Shown: positions 46,965 to 54,093 of the stretch, piece by piece
How the letters are laid out: each line of letters starts with the position of its first letter
Position numbering within the stretch: position 1 is the stretch's first letter
DNA from: Polyangia bacterium
GTDB taxonomy: Bacteria; Myxococcota_A; Polyangia; Nannocystales; Nannocystaceae
NCBI GenBank assembly: GCA_030430565.1
Contig: JAUIKS010000006.1
Coordinates: forward strand, 292,073-356,072
Length of the DNA: 64,000 bases
Direction: 5' to 3'
Program-made: the position numbers and the translations under genes
The notes under the pieces: generated by a model
Told to the model about the DNA's origin: nothing
Database searches by the model: none
The model's input: the letters and a program-made list of their open reading frames with translations, nothing else

Positions 46965-47557
46965 CGTCGTCGCCTTGCGAGCACGAGCAGCCCGAGCAAC
47001 ATGGACAGCGGCGCGCCGCTCGGCTCGCCGCCCGAGCACACGCACCCCCCCTTGTCCGGGCCACCGTCGTCGCCCTCGTCCCCGTCGGTCCCGCCGGTCG
47101 TCAGCATATCGAGCCCGTCGGTCTCTACGCCGCCTGAGCCGTCTGAGCCCGCTGACTCGTCCTCTTCGACCGGCGGCTCGACGCCGACGTAGACTCGCAC
47201 CGAGTCCGCGGCGATCCCGATGTCGGTGATCTTATGCGCGCGGAGAATGTGCTCTCCCTCCTCGAGCACGATCCCCGGGTACACACACTCCGGGTTGAAC
47301 TCGCAGGACGGGACGTCGTGGAGCACATCATCAATCCAGAGCTTCACGCTCGTGCCAGCCTCGACCTGAGCGGTATCGAGAACGACATCGATCGTCGCTG
47401 GCACATCAGGGAAGTACTCTTTGTCCTCCGGCTGAACGAACCAGATCTCGCTCGCCTGGCCGCCTGTGGTCTCCGCGTTGGCGGTTGTCGTGAGCAGCAC
47501 GCCGCCGAGCGCGACGGGAGCGAGAATGGAAGCAGTAAGAATCGATATGCGGGGCAT
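46961..47557 (-). CDS. Exported protein with MYXO-CTERM sorting tail
   Basis: 198 aa, ATG at 47555-47557. Signal peptide MPRISILTASILAPVALGGV ending near TANAET. The central part is an Ig-like/beta domain (EIWFVQPEDKEYFPDVPATIDV, SVKLWIDDVLHDVP, LEEGEHILRAHKI). The C-terminus has a Gly/Asp spacer, the Cys motif GGCVCSGG, a hydrophobic run (LSMLLGLLVLA) and RRRR. That is the MYXO-CTERM anchor processed for cell-surface display in Myxococcota. First gene of the DUF1592/DUF1552 operon. Confidence 0.85.
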   Translation of the reverse strand: MPRISILTASILAPVALGGVLLTTTANAETTGGQASEIWFVQPEDKEYFPDVPATIDVVLDTAQVEAGTSVKLWIDDVLHDVPSCEFNPECVYPGIVLEEGEHILRAHKITDIGIAADSVRVYVGVEPPVEEDESAGSDGSGGVETDGLDMLTTGGTDGDEGDDGGPDKGGCVCSGGEPSGAPLSMLLGLLVLARRRR

Positions 47558-47720
47558 CGCTACGAAGCGGTGCAAAATGTATTCCCCCGCGAGGGGCTCG
47601 CCTGGGAGCGTCTGACGCGATCGACGCTTCAAACGCAGCCGACACTCGTGTCACGCATGACAGCGCTGCCATGGCGATTGGGGGACCGTCACGGCGTCGA
47701 CAGGGGAAGTCGCGTACCCC

Positions 47721-47748
47721 GACCGACATGTCCGGAATGACATGAGGG
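47721..47748 (+). repeat. Dispersed GACATGTC repeat, copy M
   Basis: GACATGTCCGGAATGACATG: exact GACATGTC (47725-47732) and a GACATG partner five bases on. Intergenic, near the promoter side of the MYXO-CTERM operon (164 bp upstream of its start). Confidence 0.7.
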
Positions 47749-47970
47749 CGCGACCGGAACGCGCGGAGGCTGCGAGCGCTCGACCCCGAGGCGCGCCCGC
47801 GGGCCTCAGAACGAAGGCGCCGGATCGCTGCGCCGGCGTGCGGGCGTGTCGGCGCAGGAGAGCCCTTCGCGGCTGACGCGGCGACGCCTGTTCCATTTGA
47901 CAGCGCGAAAGTGCACCACGAAGCCGTGGTCGCAGACGGGGCGCTGGTCGTTGGTCTTGGTTCGTACCCT

Positions 47971-47995
47971 TGTCATCCTCGCCATGAGGATGACA
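47971..47995. other. Perfect 10-bp stem hairpin
   Basis: TGTCATCCTC, loop GCCAT, GAGGATGACA. No T-run follows on either strand, so it is not a textbook terminator; it may be a protein-binding site or RNA structure. Confidence 0.7.
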
Positions 47996-48596
47996 CGGGC
48001 GCGTCCGCGGCGGGCCAGCCGAACGCGCTCATGCCGAGGCCGAGGATCGCCACCGCGCGGCCGGGCGTGACGCGCTGGATGTGCCGGGGGAGATTGCGCT
48101 ACACTTGGCTGCGCGCCGTGATGAGGTCAGACGAGAATTGCTTTCGAGTGATGATCGTCGCCGCGGGGTGCCGCGAGACGACTCTTGATGTGTCCGCTAT
48201 GTGCCAAAATCCCCGCACGATATAGCGTCCACGTGCCACCTCTCGCGTACTAGAATCGAATCCCCAAACCCCTGCTCCCCCGGTCAGAAGTGACGGAAAC
48301 GGCGTACTGCCGGAAGATGACCGCGGGACCAGGTTTTTGGAGGAACGTACACGTAGTACGCGATGCCCCCGGCGCGCAGCGTCGCGCCAGACGCCAGCAG
48401 CCGCGTGCGCTCGTTGAGCGTCGTCGTCGTGGTGAAGGCGCGCGCGCGTCATCGAGCACGCGGGCGACCGTCCGAGGGCGCGGCGCTGTGCGCCAGGGGT
48501 GGCACGATGCGGGGACCATCGTCGACTCTGCCAGCGCGTCGTCGCTGTGGCGCCGTGTCGCAGACGCGCGCGGCGGTTCGTTGCTACGCTGACGCG

Positions 48597-49622
48597 ATGG
48601 CGAGCTCGTCTGGCGAATCCCCACGCGTCGTCGATGTCCTGTGGTTTATGGGGACCGTGATTGGCGCGGGCCTGTGGCGAGCGGTCGCTCGTCTCGTGAA
48701 GGGTCCGCGGCGCGCGGCCTGGAGCGCGAAGCTCGAGATCTTCATTGCGATGCAGCGCGCCTCGTACTCGATGCTGCCTACGCTCGGGATCGAGCGGTTT
48801 CATCGCGTCTCTCAGGCCGTCAGCCCGTCGTCGACGGCGGGGGTCGCGTGTGAGCGCGTCGACTCGGACGGCGTGCGCGGGGACTGGCTGACCCCGGTCG
48901 GCGCCGAGCCGGCGCCCGTGATCCTTTACTTTCACGGCGGCGGGTACATCTTCGGATCGCTGCGAACCCACGGCCCGATGATCGGGGCGCTGGCGCGCGC
49001 GGCCGGGCTCCGCACCTTCGCGCTCGACTACCGCTTGGCGCCGGCGCACCCCAAGCCGGCGGCGCTGGAGGACGCGCTCGCGGCCTATCGCTGGTTGATC
49101 GACCATGTCGGCGTCGCGCCCGAGCAGATCGTGCTCGCCGGTGACTCGGCCGGCGGCAACTTGGTGCTCGTGACGCTGCTGGCGCTGCGTGACGCCGGGG
49201 AGCCGCTGCCCGCGGCTGGCGTCGCGCTGAGCCCCTGGGTCGACCTGGAGAATTCTGGCGCGAGCTTTCAGCGCAACGCGCCCTACGACTTCGTGACCCG
49301 GGAGGCGTGCGACATCGCGGCCGCGGCGTACCTCGCCGGCGCCGACGCGAAGGCGGCGGACTCGTCGCCGCTGTTCGCCGAGCTGGGGGGGCTGCCGCCG
49401 CTGCTCGTGCACGCCGGCGGAGCCGAGACGCTGGTGGATCAGATCCAGGCGTTCTGTCAGCGCGCGCGGGCGGCTGATGTCGATGTCACGCTCTCGGTCT
49501 ACGACGATATGGTGCACGTCTGGCACATGCTGTTCTCGTTCTTGCCCGACGCGAACACGGCGCTGGCGGAGATCGGGACGTTCGCGCGGGCGCGCGCGGG
49601 CGCGCTGCCGAAGCACGGGTGA
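48597..49622 (+). CDS. HSL-family alpha/beta hydrolase (esterase)
   Basis: 341 aa, ATG at 48597. Oxyanion motif YFHGGGYIFGS, nucleophile elbow LAGDSAGGN (catalytic Ser), late Asp in AGGAETLVDQ and His in YDDMVHVWHM, so a complete hormone-sensitive-lipase-type triad. An N-terminal 70-residue cap includes a hydrophobic stretch (VLWFMGTVIGAGLW) that may be a membrane anchor. Predicted to hydrolyse short-chain esters; the physiological substrate is unknown. Convergent with the 49638 gene, 15 bp apart. Confidence 0.9.
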   Translation: MASSSGESPRVVDVLWFMGTVIGAGLWRAVARLVKGPRRAAWSAKLEIFIAMQRASYSMLPTLGIERFHRVSQAVSPSSTAGVACERVDSDGVRGDWLTPVGAEPAPVILYFHGGGYIFGSLRTHGPMIGALARAAGLRTFALDYRLAPAHPKPAALEDALAAYRWLIDHVGVAPEQIVLAGDSAGGNLVLVTLLALRDAGEPLPAAGVALSPWVDLENSGASFQRNAPYDFVTREACDIAAAAYLAGADAKAADSSPLFAELGGLPPLLVHAGGAETLVDQIQAFCQRARAADVDVTLSVYDDMVHVWHMLFSFLPDANTALAEIGTFARARAGALPKHG

Positions 49623-49637
49623 GCCGCGGTTGGTCAC

Positions 49638-50411
49638 TCAGCCCCACGCTTCGAAGGCGGCGTCCAGCAGCTCCGCGTCGGCGCGGGCCGTGAGCACCTC
49701 CGGGTCGCCGAGGAGATGGGCCGCGAGCGCCGCCCCGCGCTCGTGTCGAGGGCGCTGAAAGATCGACTCGAGCGCGCGGACCAGGTCCTCGCGGGTCGCC
49801 CCCTCCCGGAGCGTGACGAGCTCGACCTCCAGCAGCCAGTCGGCGAAGCGCGTCGGCTGGGCGTCGCGTTGACGCGGCTCCTCGAGCGCGCGCCGGGCGA
49901 GCTCGCCGATGAGCCCGCGGAGCGCCTCGCGGTATATGTCTGAACGGACACGTTTCTTTCGCGCCGGCGTGAGGCCGCGGCTGAGCTCCGCGCTGACGCC
50001 GTGGACGGCGATGAGCAGCACCTTGTCGCGATCTTTGCCGCACAGGCGCTCGCGGATGACGCGGTGCACCAGGCGCTGCGGTCGCGTCTTTCTGGGCAGG
50101 TACTCGAGGTCGCGGCGGTTCGCCCAGGGCTCCTCGAACCATCGGCAGACGTTGTCGAGGCTCGGGGGCGCGACCCACAGCGGCTCCAGTCGGCGCAGCG
50201 CGGCCGCCGTGAGCTCGCCGCGGGTCGCGCTCGGGAATTCCCAGCGGGTGGTCATGACCCGGAGGAGGTAGCGCAGGTGCGCGGGGGACTCGATGTGGGC
50301 GAGGCGGGCGCGCGCGTAGTTGTGCAGCCGCTTCCGGAGCCGGTCGCCCCAGGAGCTCTTCGCGATGTTGGCGAGCAGGGCCCGGTCTCGTGCGTCCTCG
50401 GCGTCGCGCAT
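49638..50411 (-). CDS. Hypothetical protein, third gene of SDR-LRR operon
   Basis: 257 aa, Arg-rich, helical, soluble. Visible segments include WRRFEE-like VCRWFEEPWANRRDLEYLP, DRDKVLLIAVHGVSAELSRG and DIYREALRGLIGELARRAL. I do not recognise a family. It starts 16 bp after the LRR gene stop and is presumably co-transcribed with it. A dispersed-repeat copy falls in its coding sequence at 49929-49963. Confidence 0.6.
   Translation of the reverse strand: MRDAEDARDRALLANIAKSSWGDRLRKRLHNYARARLAHIESPAHLRYLLRVMTTRWEFPSATRGELTAAALRRLEPLWVAPPSLDNVCRWFEEPWANRRDLEYLPRKTRPQRLVHRVIRERLCGKDRDKVLLIAVHGVSAELSRGLTPARKKRVRSDIYREALRGLIGELARRALEEPRQRDAQPTRFADWLLEVELVTLREGATREDLVRALESIFQRPRHERGAALAAHLLGDPEVLTARADAELLDAAFEAWG
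49929..49963 (-). repeat. Dispersed repeat, copy N (coding)
   Basis: TATATGTCTGAACGGACACG followed by TTTCTTTC. It matches the long form (GAAxGGACAxGTTTxTTTC) and encodes Lys-Arg-Val-Arg-Ser-Asp-Ile-Tyr on the minus strand. Confidence 0.5.
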
Positions 50412-50427
50412 CGTCGGCTCCTGCTCG

Positions 50428-51579
50428 TCAGCGGTAGACGCTCGCTATCAGGCGAATCGAGCGCGGCGGCGGGAGCCGGCGCGAGGACAGCGAGGACGCG
50501 GCCCGTCGCAGCCGACGCGCGACGCCCTTGCCGACGCGGACGCTCGGCGGGTCCTCGAGCCCGCGGACCGCCGCGAGCAGCCGCCGGAGCCCGCGCGAGG
50601 TGAGGCCGGTCTGGCGAAGCCCGAGCCGAACGAGCGACGAGTCACACAGCGCCGCGAGCTCGTCGACGGCGGCGTCGCCGAATTGATTGAAGCGCTCGCC
50701 GAGCAGGGCGGTCGCCGGCGAGGCGCCGAGGTTGAGCCACGCGAGCGAGAGCTCGTGGCGCTGGGAGCTCAGCGCGCGCAGACCCTCGCGGGTCAGCCCG
50801 TTGCTCGCGAGGTCGAGCGCGCGCAGGGTGTGATTACGCGTGAGCGCGCCCGTGAGCGCCGCCAGCCCGCGATCTCTGAGGCGGCTCGCTGACACGAACA
50901 GGGACTGCAGCGGGCAGGCAGGGTCGGAGAGCCAGGCCGCGAGCGGGGCCGGGTCCGCGAGCCCGTTGCCGCCCAGAAACAGGTGCTCGATCGACGCGCC
51001 GGCGCGGGCGAGCCCGTCGACCACCCGCGCGACGCCGGCGTCGCCGAGCTCGCAGTTGGTCAGGTCGAGGGTCTTCAGCCGCGCGCGCGCGATCGCGTCG
51101 ACCAGCGCGTCGATCCCTCGCGCGCCGAGCGGGTTGCGCTTGAGCCAGAGCGCGCGGACGGTCGGGTGTCCCTCGAGACCGGTCGCCAGCGCGCGCGCGC
51201 CGGGCTCACGGATGTTGTTGCAGCCGAGGTAGAGCGTCTCGACCGCGAGGCCGCGCTGAAGCGCGGCGCCCAGGAGCGCGGCGCCCTCGTCCGCGAGCCC
51301 GTTGGTCCCTAGGAGCAGGTGCCGCAGCCAGGGGTGCCCGGGGCCGAGGGCGTCCAGCAGCGATCGCAAGCCCGCGACGCCGAGCCCTTGCTTGCAGAGG
51401 TCGAGGCGGCCGTCTCGCTGCGCGACGCCCCGCGGGAAGCGACGGGCGCGAGGCTCCGTCGCCCGCGCGCGCACGAAGGCGAGCGCGGGCGCGAGCTCCT
51501 CCTGGGGCGCGAGCGCGATCGCGTCGCCGCGACCAGGCGGGTGAACGGCGGGGCAGCGGGTCGGCGGGCGCTCCTTCAT
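50428..51579 (-). CDS. Leucine-rich-repeat (ribonuclease-inhibitor-like) protein
   Basis: 383 aa, ATG at 51577-51579. About nine RI-type LRR units of roughly 28 residues with the LxxLxLxxNxLxxxG pattern: LRHLLLGTNGLADEGAALLG, VETLYLGCNNIREPGARAL, LKTLDLTNCELGDAGVARVV, IEHLFLGGNGLADPAPL and LRALDLASNGLTREGLRAL. The N-terminal 75 residues and the Arg-rich C-terminus are not repeats. No signal peptide. Cytosolic protein-binding solenoid of NLR/RanGAP type; partner unknown. It starts four bases after the SDR stop. Confidence 0.85.
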   Translation of the reverse strand: MKERPPTRCPAVHPPGRGDAIALAPQEELAPALAFVRARATEPRARRFPRGVAQRDGRLDLCKQGLGVAGLRSLLDALGPGHPWLRHLLLGTNGLADEGAALLGAALQRGLAVETLYLGCNNIREPGARALATGLEGHPTVRALWLKRNPLGARGIDALVDAIARARLKTLDLTNCELGDAGVARVVDGLARAGASIEHLFLGGNGLADPAPLAAWLSDPACPLQSLFVSASRLRDRGLAALTGALTRNHTLRALDLASNGLTREGLRALSSQRHELSLAWLNLGASPATALLGERFNQFGDAAVDELAALCDSSLVRLGLRQTGLTSRGLRRLLAAVRGLEDPPSVRVGKGVARRLRRAASSLSSRRLPPPRSIRLIASVYR

Positions 51580-51583
51580 TCGT

Positions 51584-52924
51584 TCACCAGGGGACCGGCG
51601 CGTAGTCCTTGAGCAGGACGCTGTGGATCGGCGCGCCCGCGACCCCGCGCGCGATCGGGTCGTAGAGCCGCGCCGCGCCGTCCTCGACGTCGAGCGGCGC
51701 TCGAAAGCCGCGCGCGCGCTGGGCCTCGCGCTGCGGCTGCGGGTTCTCGTTGGTCACCCAGCCGGTGTCCACGCTCGTCATGTAGACGCCCATGCGCGCG
51801 TAGGACTCGCCAGATGTCCTTGTGAACATGTTCAACGCGGCCTTCGCCATGTTGGTGTGGGGGTGGCGGGGCATCTTGCGGCGGACGCGGAACTGCCCCT
51901 CCAGCGCGCTCGCGTGCACCACGTAGCGATCGTGCCGCGGGCTCCGCTGCAGCAGCTCGGTGAGCCGCGTCGTCAGCAGGAAGGGCGCGAGCGCGTTGAC
52001 GACCATGACCTCGGCGAACTCGACCGGGCCGACCTCGTGGGCCGCGAGCTTCCAGCTGTTGAGCGGCCGGAGATCGAGGGGGAGGCCCTCCTCGTCGAGC
52101 GCGCCGAGCGGGAATTGCTCGGGGTGCGTCGCGGGGTCGAGGCAGCGCTCGTGGAAGACCGCGAGCGCGCGCTGCTGGATCGGGACGATCGCCCGCTCGC
52201 GCTCGAGCGCGGCCCAGCGCGCGTAGTACTCCGGCGGGCGGCGGACCGTCTGCGCGGCGTTGTTGACGATGATGTCGAGGTGCGGCCACGCGCGCCGGCG
52301 TGACTCGATCCACCGCAGCAGGCCGGGCAGCTCGCCCAGGTGCAGCGGGCAGATCTCGAGGCGATCGCGCCACGAGCCGGCGTCGGGCTGGGCGGCGAAG
52401 CGGCGGGCGGCGTCGGTCGGGAAGCGCGTCGTGATCGCGACGTGGGCGCCGTCCCGCAGCATCTTGAGCGCGAGCGCGTGCCCGATCTTGATCCGGCCGC
52501 CGGTGATCAGCGCCCGACGACCGCGCAGGTCGACGCGCTGGTTTCGTCGGCTCCAGTCACGGTCGCCGCAGGGGCGGCAGTGGTGTGGGTAGCGGGGGTG
52601 CACCTCGCGGTAGCGCTGCTTGCAGACCGAGCACATCCGTTGGTTGTGCAGCGTCGCGCCGGCGGGCGCGGAGGCGGGCGCGGACGCGGCGAGCGGGGCG
52701 GGGCGCGCGGGAGAGCGCGCGGCGCCAAAACACGCCTCGAGCGCGGCCTGGTCGAGCGCGGCTGCTTGCTGACGCCGGCGACGACGACGCCTGCGCTTAC
52801 CCGACTTCACCAGCGTCGCGACCGCGCGCTCGACCGCGCGGTACTGCGGATCATCTATCGGCAGCTCGGAGACCGCCGCGAGGGTAGCGAGGCAGGCGTC
52901 GAGTTGTTGGCGATCGATCGGCAT
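51584..52924 (-). CDS. Short-chain dehydrogenase with N-terminal zinc ribbon
   Basis: 446 aa, ATG at 52922-52924. Residues 1-95 include a poly-Arg run and a Pro/Ala linker. A zinc ribbon follows (CSVCKQRYREVHPRYPHHC, then C), and a Rossmann SDR domain begins LRGRRALITGGRIKIGHALAL. NAD-binding NNAAQ is present and the active Ser lies in VVHASALEGQF. The position four before the catalytic Lys is Thr (HTNMAKAAL) instead of Tyr. So dehydrogenase activity is doubtful, or the family uses another acid. Substrate unknown. First gene of a three-gene operon with the LRR and hypothetical proteins. Confidence 0.82.
   Translation of the reverse strand: MPIDRQQLDACLATLAAVSELPIDDPQYRAVERAVATLVKSGKRRRRRRRRQQAAALDQAALEACFGAARSPARPAPLAASAPASAPAGATLHNQRMCSVCKQRYREVHPRYPHHCRPCGDRDWSRRNQRVDLRGRRALITGGRIKIGHALALKMLRDGAHVAITTRFPTDAARRFAAQPDAGSWRDRLEICPLHLGELPGLLRWIESRRRAWPHLDIIVNNAAQTVRRPPEYYARWAALERERAIVPIQQRALAVFHERCLDPATHPEQFPLGALDEEGLPLDLRPLNSWKLAAHEVGPVEFAEVMVVNALAPFLLTTRLTELLQRSPRHDRYVVHASALEGQFRVRRKMPRHPHTNMAKAALNMFTRTSGESYARMGVYMTSVDTGWVTNENPQPQREAQRARGFRAPLDVEDGAARLYDPIARGVAGAPIHSVLLKDYAPVPW
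51808..51839 (+). repeat. Possible dispersed-repeat copy O (coding, conserved region)
   Basis: AGATGTCCTTGTGAACATG fits the ATGTCC-N4-GAACATG form. It encodes conserved SDR sequence (Asn-Met-Phe-Thr-Arg-Thr-Ser), so it may be coincidence rather than an inserted element. Confidence 0.3.
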
Positions 52925-52940
52925 CGGGGTGGCGTCTGGA

Positions 52941-53051
52941 TGGGGCGGGTCGGATTCGAACCGACGTCCTCCATTGTGATTTCGGGAGTGCGTTGGGCAC
53001 TCGAGACCCCTCGGTTGGGGTACGGCGCGACGACCTCTGCGCTACCGCCCA
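52941..53051 (-). tRNA. tRNA-like gene with abnormal 40-nt variable/insert region
   Basis: On the minus strand the 3' side has a perfect T arm (52949-52965, GUCGG-UUCGAAU-CCGAC) and acceptor strand CCGCCCC plus discriminator A. The 5' side has UGGGCGG, which pairs six of seven, then UA and a D arm GCGC-10 nt-GCGC with GG. The only clean anticodon stem is ACCCC/GGGGU with loop AACCGAG, which would read CCG (Arg), but residue 33 is A instead of U. About 40 nt then separate it from the T arm, including a 6-bp hairpin (GAGUGC/GCACUC). CCA is not encoded. It may be an intron-bearing tRNA, a tRNA pseudogene, or an unusual class II tRNA. Confidence 0.45.
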
Positions 53052-53550
53052 CCCGCGACGATACGCCGCGCGGCGCCGAGTGGACAAGCCGCCGTCCGCG
53101 AACGCGGGGGCCGCGTCGCCCGACGGCGCGCTGCAGCGCGTCGGTCGGGATCGACGGGCGCGCGTCGACGCGTTGTTTGCATATACCGCGCGGCGGAGCG
53201 CGCTCGGGCGCGCACGCGGCGGGCGACATTTCTCTTGGATGCTCGAAAGTACATGTTCAGTGAGCGCGGTCACTCGCGCGGCGGAGACAAATTCTTCCGC
53301 TCGCGCGCACGCTCGAGCACGCGTGGCGACGCGTGGGCGCGGCGCGGGATCGTGAAACGATGAATCGAGGCGCCTGGCGCGGGTCGCCGCGCGGCGACCC
53401 CTCGCGCTGGTCGGTTTCGCGACTTGACAGCGACGGGGCTGAGCTCGCCAAATGCTCGTGCGTAGCAGCAGCTTTTTGATGGAGCGCAGCGAGCACGCGT
53501 CATCGCGGCGCGGCGCGGCGGCGCTCGAGCCCCGCTGAAGCAGGAGTGAC
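53052..53550. other. Intergenic region after the tRNA-like gene
   Basis: About 500 bp with no convincing gene. It holds a long dispersed-repeat copy at 53223-53265 and Arg-rich composition-driven frames. The promoter for the 53551 gene should lie near its right end (AGGAG at 53542-53546 is the ribosome site). Confidence 0.5.
53223..53265 (+). repeat. Dispersed repeat, long copy P
   Basis: GACATTTCTCTTGGATGCTC followed by GAAAGTACATGTTC. It combines a degenerate GACATxTC with the GCTC-GAAAG-ACATGTTC half found at 33339 and 30996. Intergenic. Confidence 0.55.
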
Positions 53551-53775
53551 ATGGCGATCAGAGATATCAGCTCCCCCGACTTGTGGTCGAAGATCGAGGA
53601 GATCCTCGACGAGCGCAGCGAGCACGTCTGCGTGCTCCCAATGACGACCTTCATCAAGCCCGTGCGCGTGATGACCTTGATCCAGACGGACACCTCGGTG
53701 ACCGCCGCGAAGACGCCGTGCCCCCCCGGGAGCGTCAACCTCCCGGCGCCCGCGCCCGCCGAGCCCGACGTCTAG
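53551..53775 (+). CDS. Small protein, stand-alone copy of a new IKPVRV domain
   Basis: 74 aa, ATG with AGGAG upstream. No signal or TM. It aligns end to end with the first 65 residues of the OmpA protein encoded 318 bp downstream. Shared features are DISS-DLW-I, the Cys-Val/Met pair before TTFIKPVRV, TLIQTDT and the ending PCPPGSVNLP. Being almost entirely one domain, it may be a free partner, inhibitor or assembly factor for that membrane protein. I know no named family with this motif. Confidence 0.75.
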   Translation: MAIRDISSPDLWSKIEEILDERSEHVCVLPMTTFIKPVRVMTLIQTDTSVTAAKTPCPPGSVNLPAPAPAEPDV

Positions 53776-54093
53776 CGTGGGCGTCTCGCGCTGGTCTCGA
53801 GGACATGGTCCTTATGCCAGCGACGAAACTCGCGCGCGTACGCGCGTCGGCGTGGAGCCGCGCGCGCGCCGGAGCGTGTCCACGAAGCGCGTGGACGCGC
53901 TCCGCGTGCTCGCATCGTGTGCTCCGGCGTCGGGGAGTGCGGTACAAGGTAGAGACGGGGGTGATCGCGGGCGCGATCTCGCGCCTCAGCTCTCACGGCC
54001 TCTCTCATCGTCTCTCTCGTGCTCTCGCGGGTGCTCGCGGGGGCAGGTCGCGTCGCCGCCGTCGCCTGAGACGTCCCACGCAGGAGCTACGGA
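53776..54093. other. Gap between the two IKPVRV-domain genes
   Basis: 318 bp, no convincing gene. It contains two degenerate dispersed-repeat words (GGACATGGTCC at 53802-53812, CGTGTCCACGAAGCGCGTGG at 53875-53894) and pyrimidine-rich DNA (CTCTCATCGTCTCTCTCG) before the next gene. Confidence 0.45.

Larger units (their letters stand above)
47558..48596. other. One-kilobase region without a convincing gene
   Basis: Lies between the MYXO-CTERM gene and the esterase gene. It contains a dispersed-repeat copy (47721-47748), a strong hairpin (47971-47995) and AT-richer DNA at 48100-48320. A minus-strand frame 47806-47985 (59 aa, containing VRTKTNDQRPVCDHGFVVHF) and another at about 48290-48490 (containing LASGATLRAGGIAYYVYV) look more protein-like than chance. 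They are short, unanchored and possibly remnants; I do not call them genes. Confidence 0.45.

Noticed and set aside
47806..47985. 59-codon minus-strand frame
   Set aside because: Looks mildly protein-like but has no ribosome site, no homologue I can recall, and starts inside a hairpin; left as part of the gene-poor region.
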